From Ensifer sp. LCM 4579 (GTDB lineage Bacteria; Pseudomonadota; Alphaproteobacteria; Rhizobiales; Rhizobiaceae), in assembly GCF_001854885.1 (NCBI RefSeq), contig NZ_MDDV01000014.1, positions 34,945 through 98,944 of the forward strand: 64,000 bases of DNA. The letters are read 5' to 3'. Below, piece after piece: positions 1-9,753 of this stretch. The notes under the pieces are model-generated. The model had not been told where the DNA came from. It worked only from the letters and a program-made list of their open reading frames with translations, and searched no databases. Each line of letters begins with the position of its first letter. The first letter of the stretch is position 1. Both the position numbers and the translations under genes were made by a program.

Positions 1-1314
1 GAATTTATTGTTGCTTTCTTGGGATCGCTTACGCTGCTCGCCATGCTGGTCCCAATTATTTCTATATTTTCGGTATGCGCGGCTATGCTAGTTCTTCTAC
101 TCATTAGATACTTCGATGAAAGTTTGACGCACTGGTATCGCATCATAAATCGCAAAAATCATAAGGTATCTTCTACATTACTCGACCTATTGTCAAATAT
201 AACTACAATACTCATTTACCAGCTTCAGGAATACACAGAGAGGAGGCTGGCTGCGTCCATTTGGAACGGTTACGCGCCAAATATGAGGGCGCATGGGTTT
301 GTAAACGCTCTGAAATGGTTTTGTGTTACCCTGCTGGTCACACTTCTGCAGGTTCTTGGCGTTTTCTATTATATCTACACGCAAATTAGAACAGAAGGGA
401 CGGTTCTGGCTGGTTATGTTACTGCGGTCTACCAATACCTAGAACGTTTTACGACTACATTCCGCTCTTTTGCTCAGGAATATCAGAAGATAACCCAATG
501 GGAGATCGACGTGGAAGCGATCGACGAGATCCGGAAGCACGTCAAGTCACCACCAGTCGAACTGAACCCGCCCCGTCACTTTGGCTTCGTCGAAGTCAGC
601 AACCTCCAATTTACGCACGTGGCAAGACGGTCATGTATCGGATGCTCGTTCTCCTTCGCGGCGGGGGAGAAAGTTGCCTTGGTGGGAGAAAGTGGCTCTG
701 GGAAATCGTCACTATTGATGTTGCTCGCCGGCCTTTACACGCCGGATAACGCCGACGTTTCGATCGACGGGCAAAAAGTAGAAGGCCTACAGTTGATTGC
801 TGCCATGTCGACATTGATTCCGCAGCATCCCGAAATATTCGAGGAGACGATCAGTCGAAATATTACGCTCGGAAGCCCGACGTCTGAGGAGGCACTAAAT
901 AGGGCGCTTTCCGATTCCACCTTCGACAAGGTTCTTAGTGCTCTGCCAGACGGTCTCGACACAGTAATGAGCGAGCGGGGAGCAAGCCTATCAGGTGGAC
1001 AGAAACAACGCCTTGCACTAGCGCGCGGCATTCTTCACGCCAAAAACAGCGCCATCATACTGATGGATGAGCCGACCAGCAGCGTTGATTCTTCCAATGA
1101 GCTCTCAATTTACAAGGCAGTTATAGCCAATCATGAGGAAAACGTCATCATCGCCGCCGTGCACAACTTGAATCTAACCAAGCTGTTCGACCGGATATAT
1201 GTCCTTGAAAGAGGCAGCATAATTGAAGCGGGAACGTTTGCAGAACTGAGTGAAACGGGAACTGTCTATCGCCGACTTTTGGCGCACGGAAATAATTCCG
1301 ACGTGTCGGATTAA
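1..1314 (+). CDS. ABC exporter, permease-ATPase half transporter (5' truncated)
   Basis: The frame is open from base 1, so the start lies outside the window. The first 150 or so visible residues hold hydrophobic helices of the permease part. They are followed by a nucleotide-binding domain with Walker A GESGSGKSS, signature LSGGQKQR, Walker B IILMDEPTSS and the H-loop in AAVHN. Family members of this exporter type are about 580 residues, so roughly the first quarter is missing. It is an inner-membrane ATP-driven exporter of unknown substrate. The two sugar-nucleotide genes directly downstream suggest, by inference only, a role in export of a surface polysaccharide component. The TTG at 19 is not a convincing start. 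Confidence 0.85.
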   Translation, partial: EFIVAFLGSLTLLAMLVPIISIFSVCAAMLVLLLIRYFDESLTHWYRIINRKNHKVSSTLLDLLSNITTILIYQLQEYTERRLAASIWNGYAPNMRAHGFVNALKWFCVTLLVTLLQVLGVFYYIYTQIRTEGTVLAGYVTAVYQYLERFTTTFRSFAQEYQKITQWEIDVEAIDEIRKHVKSPPVELNPPRHFGFVEVSNLQFTHVARRSCIGCSFSFAAGEKVALVGESGSGKSSLLMLLAGLYTPDNADVSIDGQKVEGLQLIAAMSTLIPQHPEIFEETISRNITLGSPTSEEALNRALSDSTFDKVLSALPDGLDTVMSERGASLSGGQKQRLALARGILHAKNSAIILMDEPTSSVDSSNELSIYKAVIANHEENVIIAAVHNLNLTKLFDRIYVLERGSIIEAGTFAELSETGTVYRRLLAHGNNSDVSD

Positions 1315-1343
1315 TATCGCACCATATCATTTTTCAACTATGG

Positions 1344-2804
1344 GTGAACGCTTTGCAGTTTGGGACCAGCGGCCTACGTGGCTTATCTGTTGATTTAGTT
1401 AGCGCCGGGGCCTCGGCCTATGCCACTGCTTTCGCACGGTATCTCAATTGGATTGGGGAAGTCAAAGCGGGGGACCCCATCTTCATTGGCCGCGACCTGC
1501 GAGATTCTAGCCCCGCGATTGCGACTATCTGCTTCGACGCCCTCAGCGGACTCGGTTTCACGGTGTGCGATTGCGGGACTGTGCCAACGCCGGCGCTGGC
1601 GCTTTACAGCATGAAAAAAGGTGGGCCAAGCATGATGGTCACCGGGTCGCATATCTCCGCTGACCGTAACGGGATCAAGTTCTACAAGTCAGACGGTGAA
1701 ATCGATAAGGCGGATGAGGCGGTGATCACCGAATTAGCCGCTAACGTGCATCCGGCAGATGCAAGTCATACCTCACACGCTATTGCCGAAGACCATTCTT
1801 CCGAGTGTCTGGATCTCTTCTATCAGCGGAACTCGAGCTTCCTGGCCGAGGGCGCGCTCGCAGGCTTGAAAGTCGGCGTTTATCAACACAGCACGGTGGC
1901 CCGTGATTTGATCGTCAAGATACTGGCTCATTACGGGACAGAGATCGTGCCCCTCGGCCGTTCTATGAACTTCGCACCGCTGGATACCGAAGCAATTTCC
2001 AATGGCATGATTTCGCTTTTCGCTAGCTGGACCAAGCAGCACGGTTTGGACGCCATCGTCTCTGCCGACGGCGATGGCGACCGCCCGCTCGTCACCGACG
2101 AGAGAGGCATTCCCGTGCGTGGGGACCTTCTTGGGCTGATGGTTGCCGAATACCTGAAGGCTGATGCGGTCGCCACGCCTGTTACATCCAATTCGGGGAT
2201 CGAGGCGCTCGGTTTCTCGGTCACGCGAACCAGAGTCGGCTCTCCATTCGTCGTCGCGTGTATGAAGGAGGCTGTTGCTGCGGGTAAAAAGCGTGTTGTC
2301 GGCTTCGAGGCGAATGGCGGATTGTTGCTGGCGACCGCATGCGATGCAGGCCAACATACGATCGATGCGTTGCCAACGCGCGATTGCATGCTGCCGATAT
2401 TGGTCGCCTTATCGCGCATCGCAGTCCTGAGAGAGCCTCTTTCCGTGATCGTTCGATCGTACAGCCTGCCGTTTGCTGCTTCCGGCCGGTTGGAGAATTT
2501 CCCCAGCGAGCGGAGTGCCCAGCTGCTCGACCATTTGCGCGTATCGGACGCCAATCTCGCAATCTTCCTGCAGAGTATAGGCCAGGTCTTATCAAAAACC
2601 GATATTGATGGCCTTCGTGTGGGTTTATCCGACCAGCGAGCAATTCATTTTCGTGCTTCCGGAAACGCACCGGAGATGCGCTGCTACGTCGAAGCGGCGA
2701 CAGAAAAAGCTGCTGCGCAACTGCTCGATTTTGCTCTTAAGCGCTTGAGATATTGGACGAACAACATGGAAGCGCAATGGGTGATCGCCTGCGAGGGGAT
2801 GTAA
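1344..2804 (+). CDS. Phosphomannomutase / phosphoglucomutase family
   Basis: Alpha-D-phosphohexomutase expected to convert mannose-6-phosphate to mannose-1-phosphate in the cytoplasm. The N-terminal FGTSGLRG, the phosphoserine loop TGSHIS, the metal-binding loop DGDGDR and the sugar-binding loop GFEANGG are all present in the usual order, and 486 residues is normal. The start is a GTG at 1344, 29 bases after the ABC gene; its ribosome site is weak. The stop overlaps the next start as TAATG, so the two enzymes are translationally coupled. The pairing matches noeK/noeJ of rhizobia, which feed GDP-fucose for Nod factors. The same enzymes also serve exopolysaccharide or LPS synthesis, so I give no symbol. 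Confidence 0.88.
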   Translation: MNALQFGTSGLRGLSVDLVSAGASAYATAFARYLNWIGEVKAGDPIFIGRDLRDSSPAIATICFDALSGLGFTVCDCGTVPTPALALYSMKKGGPSMMVTGSHISADRNGIKFYKSDGEIDKADEAVITELAANVHPADASHTSHAIAEDHSSECLDLFYQRNSSFLAEGALAGLKVGVYQHSTVARDLIVKILAHYGTEIVPLGRSMNFAPLDTEAISNGMISLFASWTKQHGLDAIVSADGDGDRPLVTDERGIPVRGDLLGLMVAEYLKADAVATPVTSNSGIEALGFSVTRTRVGSPFVVACMKEAVAAGKKRVVGFEANGGLLLATACDAGQHTIDALPTRDCMLPILVALSRIAVLREPLSVIVRSYSLPFAASGRLENFPSERSAQLLDHLRVSDANLAIFLQSIGQVLSKTDIDGLRVGLSDQRAIHFRASGNAPEMRCYVEAATEKAAAQLLDFALKRLRYWTNNMEAQWVIACEGM

Positions 2805-4231
2805 TGACCGAGAAAATTGTGCCGGTTATCATCGCCGGCGGCAAGGGCAAGCGGCTTTGGCCGCTTTCCCGTGCGGCGGCACCAAAGCAGTTCATTCGCT
2901 TCGTGGGTAGCCGAACCCTATTTCAGAACACGCTAGCGAGAGTCTCTAATACCGCGGTTTACGAGCCCGCCATCGTCGTCACAAATGAGGAGTACCGCTT
3001 CCTAGTGGCCGAACAGGCGCGTGAGCTAGGCAGCGATCTCAGCAGCATCGTCCTCGAACCGGTGGCGTGCAACACGGCCGCGGCGATTGCGGCCGCAGCC
3101 TTAGAAGCATCAGTTCTTTTCGGCAAAAACGCAGTTATGCATGTCCTGCCCTCGGATCATGAGATCGACATCAACGAGACCTACGTCAGCGCAATCCTCA
3201 CGGCACGCGCCGCGGCGGAAGACAGCGCGCTCGTGACCTTCGGCATCACCCCCACAGAGCCTGCTACAGGTTATGGTTACATTGAGATCGGCGATATCCT
3301 TCCGAGCGGGGCTCGTGCAGTAAAGCGCTTTGTGGAAAAGCCTGCTTTATCTGTGGCCATTGAAATGCTTTCCGCAGGGGGGGTGTACTGGAATTCAGGC
3401 ATGTTCATGTTTGCCGTTCCGATGCTGTTTTCCGAACTAGAAAAATTTGCTCCCGACGTACTGGATGCTTCGAAAGCGGCAGTCGCAGGGGCCGTGAGAC
3501 AGCACAATTTCCTGCGTCTCGACCGCCAAGCCTTCGAGAAAAGCCCAAGTATTTCGATCGACCACGCCGTCATGGAAAAGACATCAAGGGCGGCTGTGGT
3601 TCCCGCGGTCTTCAAATGGTCCGACCTTGGCAGTTGGGATTCCGTGTGGAAGAGCGGGAAGCGGGATAAGGACGAAAATGTCGCCTCCGAAAATACAACG
3701 CTGTTCGGCACGAGAAGCTCTCTAGTCATGTCTCATGGTCCGCATCTCGTCGTAAGCGGACTTGAAAGAATCGTCGCCATCGCCACCAAAGATGCCGTGT
3801 ACGTGGGCCGCATGGAGGACAGCCAGGGCGTCAGCAATGTTGTCGAGCGGCTCGAAGCTACGCCGACTACGTCGAAGCTCACTGAGTTACACCCGACATG
3901 CTATCGCCCATGGGGATGTTATACATCTGTGCATGTCGGTGATGGCTTCCACGTGAGGCTTTTATTCGTCTCGCCCGGAATGAAGCTCTCGCCTCGGAAA
4001 CATCAACATCGCTCGGAGCGCTGGGTAGTCGTCAAGGGGATCGCCGAGATCACGATTGGAGAGAGGGTGAAGATTTTACGGGAGAATGAATCCGCGTATA
4101 TCCCCGTTGGCGAGGTTCACCGGCTCGAGAATCCAGGTAAGAGCATGCTTGAGCTCATTGAGATCCAGACCGACTCCTATCTGGGTAAACTTGATACCAT
4201 CGGCACCGCTGACGGGTTCGGGAGGGCCTGA
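2804..4231 (+). CDS. Mannose-1-phosphate guanylyltransferase / mannose-6-phosphate isomerase
   Basis: Bifunctional type II enzyme making GDP-mannose from mannose-1-phosphate and GTP. The N-terminal nucleotidyltransferase signature is GGKGKRLWPLS, followed by FVEKP and a cupin-type isomerase domain in the last 110 residues (RPWGCY, HQHRSERWVVVKG, EIQ). I chose the ATG at 2804 because it overlaps the previous stop (TAATG) and has GAGGGG upstream; the protein is then 475 residues, typical of the family. Together with the preceding mutase it supplies GDP-mannose, the precursor of GDP-fucose and GDP-rhamnose. It resembles rhizobial noeJ; whether the product goes to Nod factor or to polysaccharide is not shown here. 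Confidence 0.9.
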   Translation: MTEKIVPVIIAGGKGKRLWPLSRAAAPKQFIRFVGSRTLFQNTLARVSNTAVYEPAIVVTNEEYRFLVAEQARELGSDLSSIVLEPVACNTAAAIAAAALEASVLFGKNAVMHVLPSDHEIDINETYVSAILTARAAAEDSALVTFGITPTEPATGYGYIEIGDILPSGARAVKRFVEKPALSVAIEMLSAGGVYWNSGMFMFAVPMLFSELEKFAPDVLDASKAAVAGAVRQHNFLRLDRQAFEKSPSISIDHAVMEKTSRAAVVPAVFKWSDLGSWDSVWKSGKRDKDENVASENTTLFGTRSSLVMSHGPHLVVSGLERIVAIATKDAVYVGRMEDSQGVSNVVERLEATPTTSKLTELHPTCYRPWGCYTSVHVGDGFHVRLLFVSPGMKLSPRKHQHRSERWVVVKGIAEITIGERVKILRENESAYIPVGEVHRLENPGKSMLELIEIQTDSYLGKLDTIGTADGFGRA

Positions 4232-5249
4232 CTTGTTTCAGGTGAGCCGCGTCGCCAACGGCGATGAAGCTTGCCTTGGCGTGCCCTCAAGACAGCTCGG
4301 CGAGCGCTTCGATCATATGAAATGTTCTAGGTGTTTGACTTGGCGCTTCGTCTTCTGACGATCGGGGTTGTAGCGGGGGGCTGCCGTTCGGACAGTAAAA
4401 ACGTGGTCTGTATCGAAAACGGCCACAAGCATCAAAAAGCGGTCGTTGCGAGGGGACTCCTCACCGTTTGACGAGGCGAATGCGGGCAGCGGCGGATGCG
4501 ATGGTGCTTTGGGAAGCTTGGCGATCGTCGCCTCGCGGCTGCACGCGGCTTTGTCCGGTGTCGGCACGGTCTCCCAGAGATCGAGCAACCACTGTGCCCC
4601 AAGGTCGTTTTCGAGTTCGAACTCCCCACGGGGCATCGACGGGGAACGCGTCCCCCTGGTGCTCGAAGCACAGGGGGCGATGGGTCGCTCCCGTCGAATC
4701 GGCTCGGTTCGGGAAGGCTACGCCAATTGGGGCCGTCGCCCATTGGTGCAGGGAAGTTCCGCTACGCTTCACGTCGCCACACACGGCGAGCACGAGCATC
4801 CCAAGAACGGCATGAGAAGGGTACGGGGGCGGACATACTACCTTTAGGGCAGCTCCCCCGTCCGAGCGGTGCAACGTTGGGCAGGAGCCCGCGGCCGATT
4901 TGCTCACCGATGGCGATTTCGCCGAGCTTCTATATGTTCCAATAACAGCCGCTCGCCCGGCAGATCGCGAATTCTCTGGGTGCACCGGAAACTGAGGATG
5001 GAACAGATCGCAAAAGCATGATCCCTGAAGCCGCCGTATCAACATTATGCTCAATGCTCGCGGATTTGCCTTCCGGTGTCGTTCTGCAGCAGGACCATCG
5101 AGAATGTAATGCCAACGCGATGACAGCGGCGGGCCATAACGTCCGACCACTTTCGAATGTTGGAATCCAAGCAAAATAACCGTTGGTTAGCTAATTCCAT
5201 CATCTATCCTAATGTAACTCGATTGATGGTTATGGTTGGAGTAGACCTT
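4232..5249. other. 1-kb stretch without a convincing gene
   Basis: GC-rich sequence with many overlapping open frames on both strands (up to 237 codons on the minus strand) but no recognisable domain, no good ribosome site and no consistent frame. I regard it as intergenic or decayed DNA. Confidence 0.5.
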
Positions 5250-6170
5250 TTGAAAAGCATTCGCATTGCGCTCCTGCAACTGCATCCCGGTGCCACCCCC
5301 AAGGAATCCTTTGAGATCGCCGCCGAAGGTTGTCGGCAGGCGCAGAAACTCGCCGCCGATATCTGCCTGCTGCCGGAGATCTGGAGCCACGGCTACCGGT
5401 TCTTTGATCCTGACACGCCAGGAAGCCTCGAAGAGTGGCGACAATCCTCGATGCCTTGGGAGTGCGACTACGTTCAAGGTTTTTGCGAGCTTGCAAAGGA
5501 ACTGGGCATCGCGATCGGCTTTTCGTTCCTCGAAGCCTCCGACCGGGGACCGAGAAACGCGTTCGCTTTGGCTGACATGCGCGGCGAGATCGCCCTCAAA
5601 TATGCCAAGGTGCATGTCTGTCTCCACGGGCTCGAGAGAAATTGCGCACCCGGCGACGACTTCAATGTCTCGACGCTTCAGACGAGATCCGGCCCGGTGA
5701 CGGTCGGCGCGATGATCTGCTACGATCGCGAGTTCCCCGAGGCGGCACGCATCCTCGCGCTCAAGGGCGCAGAACTCGTCCTCGTGCCGAACGCCTGCCA
5801 CTTCGACGACCACCGTCTGTGCCAAATGAAGACGCGGGCATTTGAGAACAAAATCGTTCTTGCCATGACCAACTATCCGAGTTCCGCCGGCCATGGAAAC
5901 GGGCGATCTGTCGGAATATCCGCAGTCGCGTTTTCAAACGCCAATTCCCGGGCCACTGACGACAACAAGCAGTCCCAATACCGGAACACACTGCTGGTTG
6001 AGGGCGGACCCGAGGAAGGCATATTCACCTTCGATGTTGATCTGGAAGAGCTGCGTACCTATCGCGAGAACGCGATCTGGGGAGGAAGGCACCGGCGGCC
6101 CGACACATATAATATTCTCACGGAGAACATCGCAGAAGCCGAGCCGGATCCGCATTCGCTCATCAACTAA
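5250..6170 (+). CDS. Carbon-nitrogen hydrolase (nitrilase superfamily) 1
   Basis: Cytoplasmic amidase-type hydrolase. The Glu-Lys-Cys triad is visible: Glu in LLPEIWSHGY, Lys in KYAKVHVC and Cys in MICYDREFPE. A longer frame begins at 5157, but the TTG at 5250 has GGAG eight bases upstream and gives the conserved N-terminus (KSIRIALLQLHP) at the usual place, for 306 residues. The substrate is unknown; the DREFPE after the catalytic Cys is typical of the carbamoylputrescine amidase/Nit-like branches. A second paralogue follows at 6578. The ABC transporter and amidohydrolase encoded from the other side suggest a shared nitrogenous catabolic substrate, which is inference. Confidence 0.85.
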   Translation: MKSIRIALLQLHPGATPKESFEIAAEGCRQAQKLAADICLLPEIWSHGYRFFDPDTPGSLEEWRQSSMPWECDYVQGFCELAKELGIAIGFSFLEASDRGPRNAFALADMRGEIALKYAKVHVCLHGLERNCAPGDDFNVSTLQTRSGPVTVGAMICYDREFPEAARILALKGAELVLVPNACHFDDHRLCQMKTRAFENKIVLAMTNYPSSAGHGNGRSVGISAVAFSNANSRATDDNKQSQYRNTLLVEGGPEEGIFTFDVDLEELRTYRENAIWGGRHRRPDTYNILTENIAEAEPDPHSLIN

Positions 6171-6394
6171 CGCCGGCGCTCGGTTGCGGTGTCCGGGGGG
6201 CGCCAAACCCGCCTCTCTATCCTGAGAAGAAAGCCACACTCATAGAGGTGAAACATACAAGGTCTTCCTCGCGAACGCTCGGCACTCGATCGCAAGGTCG
6301 GGGGCGACGACTCGTTTCGGAACGGCGCCCGGACTTTGTTCCAACGTGCCCTACGGCAGTGTGATTCAGTCAGCATCAGCTCTGTTCAACAAGG

Positions 6395-6501
6395 CCTGAC
6401 CTTGCGAATTTCACGAGGAACCTGTCCACCGCCAACCCTCCTCCTCCCATGGCGGCCCCTGGCCCGGCGATGAACCTCGCAGCTCACGCCGGGCCTTTTT
6501 T
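6395..6501 (+). ncRNA. Probable trans-acting small RNA with anti-Shine-Dalgarno loop
   Basis: A 6-bp hairpin, CCGCCA at 6429-6434 with TGGCGG at 6450-6455, presents a loop carrying CCTCCTCCTCCC. It is followed six bases later by a strong intrinsic terminator. A CU-rich anti-Shine-Dalgarno loop upstream of a terminator hairpin is the design of rhizobial alpha-r14/r15 type small RNAs, known to bind ribosome sites of target mRNAs. An imperfect 5' hairpin (CCTTGCG with CACGAGG) starts near 6395. The 5' end is estimated and no clear promoter was found. An alternative is that this is only the leader or 3' end of one of the flanking hydrolase mRNAs. Confidence 0.6.
6461..6501 (+). terminator. Rho-independent terminator
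   Basis: A perfect 9-bp GC-rich stem, GGCCCGGCG at 6461-6469 with CGCCGGGCC at 6487-6495, has a 17-base loop and is followed by six T residues. It lies 290 bases after the first hydrolase and 77 bases before the second, so the two hydrolase genes are probably separate transcripts. Confidence 0.85.
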
Positions 6502-6577
6502 CAGAGAGAACAGAATGCCGCGAGCGGGACAAACCGGCGGCGGCTTAAGAAGCGAAATCATCAGCAGGAGAAAATGC

Positions 6578-7369
6578 ATGGCAACCACCAGGCCCCTGTG
6601 TGTTGCGCTGGCGCAGGTCATGAATGATGTCGATATCGATGCGATCTGCGCAACGGCCGCAGAAAGAGGCGCAGACATCGTCGTCTTTCCGGAGATGTTC
6701 TCCAACGGATACTGCCGGTTTGACCCCGAAAGTGAAGAATCGCGGCTGACCTGGATCAACGCGGCCGTTCCAATTGAGGGTGCCTATGTGCAGAGGTTCA
6801 GGCACGCTGCACGCAGCAACGGACTAGCGATCGTCGCCACGTTCCTCGAGCGAGGTCCGAGCAAGCCTTTCAATTCCGCCGTCCTGATCGACCGGACAGG
6901 TCAGATTATCCTGCACCAGCGCAAGCGTCATATCTGTTTCTTCGACGTTCCGGAGGAGGCTTGTGCCGCCGGCGAAAGCTCGAGCGTCGCGAAGCTGACA
7001 ACCGAGGCCGGAGACGTGGCAGTCGGCATCCTGATCTGCATGGATCGGGAGTTCCCCGACCCGACGTCAGATCTCGTTCGCGGCGGCGCGGAAATTGTTC
7101 TTGTTCCCAACAGTTGCCGGCTTTTGGATCATGAGGCCGTCGGAGATGTGCGCGTGGCCGGGGTGCGTGCCCTTGCCTTTCAATCGGTTGTCGGAGCCGC
7201 CGTCGCTAACTATCCGCTTCCGAAAGATGACGGGCGATCCTTCGCTGTCGACCCGTTGGGCAGGGTCGTCGCCATGGGCGGGACCGAGCAGGAGCTTGTG
7301 ATTGCCCATTTCGATCTGGAAGCGATAAAGGCGCTTCAGCGAAAAGAGTGGTTCCGGCGCGTTCGATGA
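6578..7369 (+). CDS. Carbon-nitrogen hydrolase (nitrilase superfamily) 2
   Basis: Paralogue of the hydrolase at 5250. The catalytic residues are Glu in VVFPEMFSNGY, Lys in HQRKRHICF and Cys in LICMDREFPD. A longer frame reaches back to 6449 but would run through the terminator hairpin. The ATG at 6578 has GGAG seven bases upstream and starts with the expected beta strand, giving 263 residues, near the short end for the superfamily. The substrate is unknown. It ends 190 bases before the convergent amidohydrolase gene, which is consistent with one catabolic locus. Confidence 0.85.
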   Translation: MATTRPLCVALAQVMNDVDIDAICATAAERGADIVVFPEMFSNGYCRFDPESEESRLTWINAAVPIEGAYVQRFRHAARSNGLAIVATFLERGPSKPFNSAVLIDRTGQIILHQRKRHICFFDVPEEACAAGESSSVAKLTTEAGDVAVGILICMDREFPDPTSDLVRGGAEIVLVPNSCRLLDHEAVGDVRVAGVRALAFQSVVGAAVANYPLPKDDGRSFAVDPLGRVVAMGGTEQELVIAHFDLEAIKALQRKEWFRRVR

Positions 7370-7559
7370 ATCGGCTCGGCCAGTCGTTCAGCCATCACGA
7401 CGCAACGGAATCACGCTTTCTCGCATCCAATCGCGTCGAATGTCTTCATGACCGATGCACCCCATGGCGATGCAATGTTCAGGGCGCGGGTCGAATATGG
7501 TGAGCGAAAAGCCCGGGCGAAGATACTTTGATGGCTGGCCGAGAACCACGTATGGAGGC

Positions 7560-8927
7560 TCAGGCTCTGCCGCTGTCGCGAATGCTCTTTGGCGGAGCCC
7601 CGAACGCACCCCCATGGCCGAGTTTTGCGATGCTGTCGGCATCAGCGCTGCGCAGGATCTCTTTCTTTCGGGACAGGTCGTAGTAGTCATAGGGATTTTC
7701 CATCATGAAGAAGTCCGCCAGCCGAATGGCTTCCTCCTCAGACATTGTACCGTCGGCAACCTCACGCTTTAGAGTTCTGCCAAACCACTTTCTGAACTGC
7801 AGTGCGTAGCCGACCGAGGACGTCGGAAGCAGCGTGTCTCCACCGAACACGAACAGCTTGTTCCTGGGAGCGGCATGCAGGTAGCGCCGAACAAAATCGC
7901 TGGCATGTAGGGGGTTGATGCTCCAGGCCCAGCACATGTCGATGGAAACATTGGTGTAATGCTTGGCAAGCGTGATCAGTTCGTCGGAATGCGGATAGGC
8001 GATATGCATCAGCATGAACCGGGTGTTCGGATGCATCTTCAAGAATAGATCCATGTTCCCTGCCCGGAGGTTGTCGGTGGGCATAAAGTTGTTCTTCGTG
8101 AAATAGCCGGTATGTATCTTGAACGGCAGATGATGCCGTGCGCACATCTCCGCAACGCGGGACATGCACCAGTCTCCGAGGCACAGGCGGTCGGCTTGCG
8201 GCGCGGCTTTTCCGAGCCGGCGTACAGTAGCAAATGAAATCGCCGCGTCTGTCTCGCTCCGCGGCTCCCATTTGAGCGTTCTGGCGTAAGCGTGCTGCGA
8301 TTTCACTGCCACCGCATAGCGAGCGCTGATACTAAACAGCATCTCGATTGCGGCTCCCAGTTCCTCGAGCGAGCTTACGTCCTTGCCGAGCTGGCGTTCC
8401 AGGACATCGAAGTCGGGCCCGCCGGCGCAGAAATCGAACATGTTCAGGTCGTAGAGGAAGAAGTCCTGCCCCATCATTTCCGGCGGAAATGGACGGGTGT
8501 TCGTGTCGATCTGAACATGATCCAGATTGGCAATGTCCTTGAGGAGCCTGCGTCTCTCGTTCTCCTCACCCTTATATTTGCAGCTTTCCTGAGCCGCGCA
8601 AATCGCCTCCGGGGTCACCGCATCGATGGCGAATAGCCGCTTGGCCGCCAGCTTCACACCCTCGGCGTAGCCGGTGAGTTCGATCTTCTCCCAATAGGGT
8701 TGGACGTCGCGAAAGCGACGCTCCACGTCCGGATTGATCGGGTCAACGAGCGCATCAAGAATTTGCTGGCTCGCGCCTGCGGAGTGAAGATCAAAAACGA
8801 CATAGTTGTCGAACAAATGCGTGAGCACGTCATGTCGGGAGGCGCGGTAGAACCGCTCGTACTCAGTGTGTTCGTGGGTGTTGCAAAGCGTGCTTGACGC
8901 GATGAACTCTTCAAGTTCGGAGTGCAT
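7560..8927 (-). CDS. TIM-barrel metal-dependent amidohydrolase
   Basis: Member of the amidohydrolase-2 group: 455 residues from the chosen start. Metal-site landmarks are CNTHEH near the N-terminus, KIHTGYF, LMHIAYPHS and FGGDTLLP. These match the strand-1 His-X-His, strand-5 and strand-6 His and strand-8 Asp of the family. Upstream in-frame codons exist to 8987, but the ATG at 8927 has AAGGAT at proper distance and leaves a 40-base gap after the transporter ATPase. As the last gene of the ABC operon it probably hydrolyses the imported compound or an intermediate, cleaving a C-N or C-C bond. The substrate is not predictable. Confidence 0.85.
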   Translation of the reverse strand: MHSELEEFIASSTLCNTHEHTEYERFYRASRHDVLTHLFDNYVVFDLHSAGASQQILDALVDPINPDVERRFRDVQPYWEKIELTGYAEGVKLAAKRLFAIDAVTPEAICAAQESCKYKGEENERRRLLKDIANLDHVQIDTNTRPFPPEMMGQDFFLYDLNMFDFCAGGPDFDVLERQLGKDVSSLEELGAAIEMLFSISARYAVAVKSQHAYARTLKWEPRSETDAAISFATVRRLGKAAPQADRLCLGDWCMSRVAEMCARHHLPFKIHTGYFTKNNFMPTDNLRAGNMDLFLKMHPNTRFMLMHIAYPHSDELITLAKHYTNVSIDMCWAWSINPLHASDFVRRYLHAAPRNKLFVFGGDTLLPTSSVGYALQFRKWFGRTLKREVADGTMSEEEAIRLADFFMMENPYDYYDLSRKKEILRSADADSIAKLGHGGAFGAPPKSIRDSGRA

Positions 8928-8967
8928 GAAATTATCCTTTGGAAGCGACGAAGTTGTCGGGAAGCCG

Positions 8968-9753
8968 TCAGGCCTCCCGCGATACAAGCTCGGTCAGCAT
9001 CTGCATTGTCACCTCGTCTCTTTCGAACGAGCCAATGACGCGCCCTCGTGCGAACACGACCACGTGATCGGCAATCTCCAGCGCGTGGTTGAAGTTATGG
9101 GTGATGAGGATGACGGCGTTGCCCATCTGCCGCGCGCGATCGATGTGCTCTATCACGCGTGTCGCCTGGCGGACCGCGAGCGCGGCGGTAGGCTCGTCGA
9201 GGATGAGGCAAGACGAACCGAAATACATCGCCCGGGCAATCGCGAGCGACTGTTTCTGGCCGCCGGAAAGTGTCGCGGCGCGGGAGCGAAGATTGCCTCT
9301 CAGGCGGACACCCAGCCCGCTGAGCGCTTCACGTGCCAAACGGTCCGCGGCCTTCGCATCATAGATGCGAAACTTCCAAAAGCCCTTCGTTGGCTCCTGC
9401 CCCAAAACGATGTTGCGCGTGACGGACAGCAGATCACAGACGGCAAGGTCCTGATAACATGTGGCAATTCCGAGAGCTCTTGCCTCGTCGGGGCCGCTGA
9501 GCGTCACCTTCTTGCCCTTGAAGAAAAGTTCGCCGGCATCCGGACGATAGACACCGGAGAGAATCTTGATCAGTGTCGACTTCCCGGCGCCATTATCGCC
9601 CAGCAACACCGTCACTTTGCCGGCCCAGGCCTTCAGTGAGACGTCGGAGAGAGCCGTTGTCGCACCGAAATATTTGGCGATGTTGACAGCTTCAAGAACG
9701 GGCGTTTCTTCAGGAGATTGGGCTGCGCCATTTGGCTGAGAGTGCGTCATCAT
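8968..9753 (-). CDS. ABC transporter ATP-binding protein (sugar-type, single domain)
   Basis: Energy-coupling ATPase of a carbohydrate-uptake-2 type importer. It shows Walker A GDNGAGKST, signature LSGGQKQS, Walker B CLILDEPTAAL and switch His in LITHN. At 261 residues it has one nucleotide-binding domain, as in FrcA-like proteins, not the doubled RbsA form. The start overlaps the permease stop as ATGA, so the two are translationally coupled. It works with the permease and binding protein upstream in the same operon. Confidence 0.92.
   Translation of the reverse strand: MMTHSQPNGAAQSPEETPVLEAVNIAKYFGATTALSDVSLKAWAGKVTVLLGDNGAGKSTLIKILSGVYRPDAGELFFKGKKVTLSGPDEARALGIATCYQDLAVCDLLSVTRNIVLGQEPTKGFWKFRIYDAKAADRLAREALSGLGVRLRGNLRSRAATLSGGQKQSLAIARAMYFGSSCLILDEPTAALAVRQATRVIEHIDRARQMGNAVILITHNFNHALEIADHVVVFARGRVIGSFERDEVTMQMLTELVSREA

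Noticed and set aside
4461..5174. 237-codon minus-strand frame
   Set aside because: Arg/Ser/Gly-rich, no domain, no ribosome site, and overlapping open frames on the other strand are equally long.
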